Shown piece by piece: positions 12,746-14,472 of a stretch of DNA of 14,472 bases. Location: contig JASHPV010000026.1 of NCBI GenBank assembly GCA_030037875.1, positions 1 to 14,472 on the forward strand. Reading direction: 5' to 3'. The notes under the pieces were generated by a model, which searched no databases, was not told the DNA's origin, and saw nothing but the letters and a program-made list of their open reading frames with translations. A program made the translations under genes and the position numbers. The stretch comes from Thermoplasmata archaeon. Its GTDB lineage: Archaea; Thermoplasmatota; Thermoplasmata; Lutacidiplasmatales; UBA184. Every line of letters begins with the position of its first letter. Positions within the stretch are counted from its first letter, which is position 1.

Positions 12746-14419
12746 CTAGAACGCGCGCGAGGGCCGATGCTCGCCGAACAGCTCTCGCCAGACGTCGGAG
12801 ATTTCTCCCAGGGTCGATCCCTTCAGGAGCGCAGCGAGGACCAGGGGCATTACGTTCTGCCCATTCGCCGTCCCCACCCGGAGAGCGTCCAGCGCCTCCC
12901 GGGCCCGGGTTTCGTCTCGCTGTCGGCGCCATCGCCGAACCCGGGCCACTTGCCGAGCCTCCTGTTCGGGGGTGATGCGGAGGACCGGCGTGCCGCGTTT
13001 TCTCGAATCGGGAAAGAGGGAGAACCGGGGATTCCCCTCGAGATACGCGTTCACGCCCACGACCTTTTCCTGCCGCGCCTCGCGGGCGCGCGCCACCCGA
13101 TAGGCCTCGCGCGAGATCTCGCCCTGGAAGAAGCCCTTCTCGACGGCCACCTGGGCTCCGCCCATTTCGGCGATCTGGTCGAGGTACTTCCGGGCGTCGG
13201 TTTCGATCCGGTCGGTAAGCCACTCGATCTCGTACGACCCGGCGAGCGGGTCGACGGTCGACACGACACCGGATTCCTCCGCGAGGAGCTGCTGCGTCCG
13301 TAATGCCAACCGGGCGGCCCGGGCTGTCGGAAGCCCCAATGCCTCGTCGAGCGCGTTCGTGTGCAGGGACTGCGTCCCACCCAGGACCGCCGCAAGCGCT
13401 TCGAGCGTAGTGCGGACGACGTTGAGCTCGGGCTGCTGAGCGGTCAGCGAGGAGCCGGCGGTCTGGGTGTGGAACCTCATCTGCCACGAGCGGGGCTCCT
13501 TCGCGCCCAGCTCCTCCTTCGCGAGATGGGCCCAGAGCCGTCGCGCCGCCCGGAACTTGGCGATCTCTTCGAGGAAATTCCGGTCCGAGGAGAAGAAGAA
13601 CGAGAGCCGCGGGAGGAACTCGTCCAGGTCGAGGCCGCGCGCCTGCACCGCCCGGACGTACGCGAGAGCGTTGGCGATTGTGAACGCCACCTCCTGCGTG
13701 GCAGTCGCGCCGGCCTCGCGCATGTGATAACCGGACACCGAAATGTAGTTCCATTTCGGCATCTCGCGCGTCGCGAACTCGATCAGGTCGACGGTCAGGC
13801 GCAGCGACGGCCCCGGCGGATAGATGTACGTTCCGCGTGCCACGTATTCTTTGAGGATGTCGTTCTGCACTGTGCCGGCGAGCTGAGCCCGGGGCACGCC
13901 GTTTTCCTCTCCTACCGCGACCAACAGGGCGGTGAGGATCGGCGCGGTGGCGTTGATCGTCATCGAGACCGTCGCCTGATCTAGTGGGATGCCGCCGAAC
14001 AGGGTGCGCATGTCCCCCAGGTCGGAGATCGCCACCCCGGAGCGTCCCACCTCGCCGAGGGCCCGGGGATGGTCTGAGTCGAACCCGATTTGGGTGGGCA
14101 GGTCAAACGCGACGGAGAGGCCGGTCTGACCGCTGCGGATCAGGTACCGGTACCGCTTGTTCGTCTCTACCGCGCTGGCGAACCCGGAGTATTGACGGAA
14201 GGTCCAGAGGCGTCCGCGGTACATTGTGGGGTAAATGCCCCGAGTGTAGGGGAACTCGCCTGGAAATCCCTGGTCCACGAGCGCCGCGCCCTCCACGTCG
14301 TCCGGCGGCCCCACGAGCAAGGGCACCGCGCCGCCGTCCACCCGGTCCCCGATGGCGGCTCGGGCGGTTCTCTCCCAATCCGCGCGGGCCGGATCCGGCC
14401 GGACACGCCGAGAAGCCAT
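12746..14419 (-). CDS. mcmA1: Methylmalonyl-CoA mutase, large (substrate-binding) subunit
   Basis: The TIM-barrel subunit that rearranges (R)-methylmalonyl-CoA to succinyl-CoA with adenosylcobalamin. It has 557 residues, complete for the split archaeal/bacterial form. Diagnostic residues are Tyr67 in TMYRGRLWTFRQY, AFDLPTQIGFDSDHP (105-118), TVQNDILKEYVARGTYIYPP with Arg195, and His232 in SGYHMREAG. The Tyr and Arg that hold the substrate carboxylate are kept; isobutyryl-CoA mutases carry Phe and Gln there, so methylmalonyl-CoA is the expected substrate. The cobalamin-binding small subunit (DxHxxG motif) is not fused and not in this window. The start is ATG at 14419 with a TATA-like element 23-37 nt upstream; it leads the mce-eno-rpsB unit. 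Confidence 0.96.
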   Translation of the reverse strand: MASRRVRPDPARADWERTARAAIGDRVDGGAVPLLVGPPDDVEGAALVDQGFPGEFPYTRGIYPTMYRGRLWTFRQYSGFASAVETNKRYRYLIRSGQTGLSVAFDLPTQIGFDSDHPRALGEVGRSGVAISDLGDMRTLFGGIPLDQATVSMTINATAPILTALLVAVGEENGVPRAQLAGTVQNDILKEYVARGTYIYPPGPSLRLTVDLIEFATREMPKWNYISVSGYHMREAGATATQEVAFTIANALAYVRAVQARGLDLDEFLPRLSFFFSSDRNFLEEIAKFRAARRLWAHLAKEELGAKEPRSWQMRFHTQTAGSSLTAQQPELNVVRTTLEALAAVLGGTQSLHTNALDEALGLPTARAARLALRTQQLLAEESGVVSTVDPLAGSYEIEWLTDRIETDARKYLDQIAEMGGAQVAVEKGFFQGEISREAYRVARAREARQEKVVGVNAYLEGNPRFSLFPDSRKRGTPVLRITPEQEARQVARVRRWRRQRDETRAREALDALRVGTANGQNVMPLVLAALLKGSTLGEISDVWRELFGEHRPSRAF

Positions 14420-14441
14420 CGGGCGAAAGGGGGCCCCCGAG

Positions 14442-14456
14442 CTTAAGTGGTTTCGG
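14442..14456 (-). promoter_or_regulatory. Candidate BRE/TATA for the mutase-epimerase-enolase-S2 operon
   Basis: CCGAAACCACTTAAG on the minus strand lies 23-37 nt before the ATG at 14419. CTTAAG is the TATA-like core and CCGAAA the BRE-like part. The spacing predicts transcription starting at or very near the ATG. The closest relative in this window is the element before the nuclease gene. Confidence 0.45.
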
Positions 14457-14472
14457 CCCGCCGGACGAGGGG

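Noticed and set aside
12732..13754. Extension of the epimerase frame upstream over the mutase gene.
   Set aside because: The 131-residue epimerase is full length from the GTG at 12731 with a good Shine-Dalgarno; the upstream part is out-of-frame mutase sequence.

Overview
The window looks like a piece of a GC-rich (roughly two-thirds G+C by eye) archaeal chromosome. It carries a transcription factor B, an archaeal uS2 next to enolase, the archaea-specific 4-phosphopantoate--beta-alanine ligase, a PurP-type FAICAR synthetase, a TrmB-like regulator and a tRNA-Ser without an encoded CCA. The gene set and the TATA-like elements 25-30 nt before several start codons suggest a Thermoplasmata-type (Thermoplasmatota) lineage with many leaderless mRNAs. 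That placement is inference; I could not run a phylogeny. Isovaleryl-CoA-dehydrogenase-type and methylmalonyl-CoA enzymes point to a heterotroph that degrades branched-chain amino acids or propionyl-CoA.

Layout. The plus strand holds only the left end: an acyl-CoA dehydrogenase cut by the window edge (1-948), then one long frame (1094-2716) joining a coiled-coil region to 4-phosphopantoate--beta-alanine ligase. Everything else is on the minus strand. Reading right to left (the direction of transcription): methylmalonyl-CoA mutase large subunit, methylmalonyl-CoA epimerase, enolase and uS2 form a very tight unit (gaps of 14, -4 and 3 nt). Next come a TrmB-like regulator, a divergent TFB with a strong TATA promoter, a RecB/Cas4-like Fe-S nuclease, PurP, an ABC exporter pair (ATPase and permease, ATGA overlap), a small double zinc-ribbon protein, tRNA-Ser(GGA) and a GAF/fRMsr-like protein. 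The last converges on the pantothenate-pathway gene with overlapping 3' ends.

Most notable points. (1) The tRNA-Ser gene folds only if 33 nt inside its T-loop are removed, which implies a non-canonical tRNA intron near position 59/60 flanked by a relaxed bulge-helix-bulge. (2) The coiled-coil/phosphopantoate ligase fusion is either a real fusion or two genes coupled by an ATGA overlap and merged by a one-base change, perhaps in a C6 run just upstream. (3) Central-carbon and ribosomal genes (eno-rpsB) sit in an apparent operon with the methylmalonyl-CoA pathway. (4) The TFB has an atypical B-reader/linker region and two small palindromes upstream of its promoter, beside a TrmB-like regulator with an extra cysteine-bearing C-terminal domain. 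I saw no CRISPR array, insertion sequence, integrase or other clear mobile element. Nearly all of the window is ordinary dense chromosomal coding sequence.
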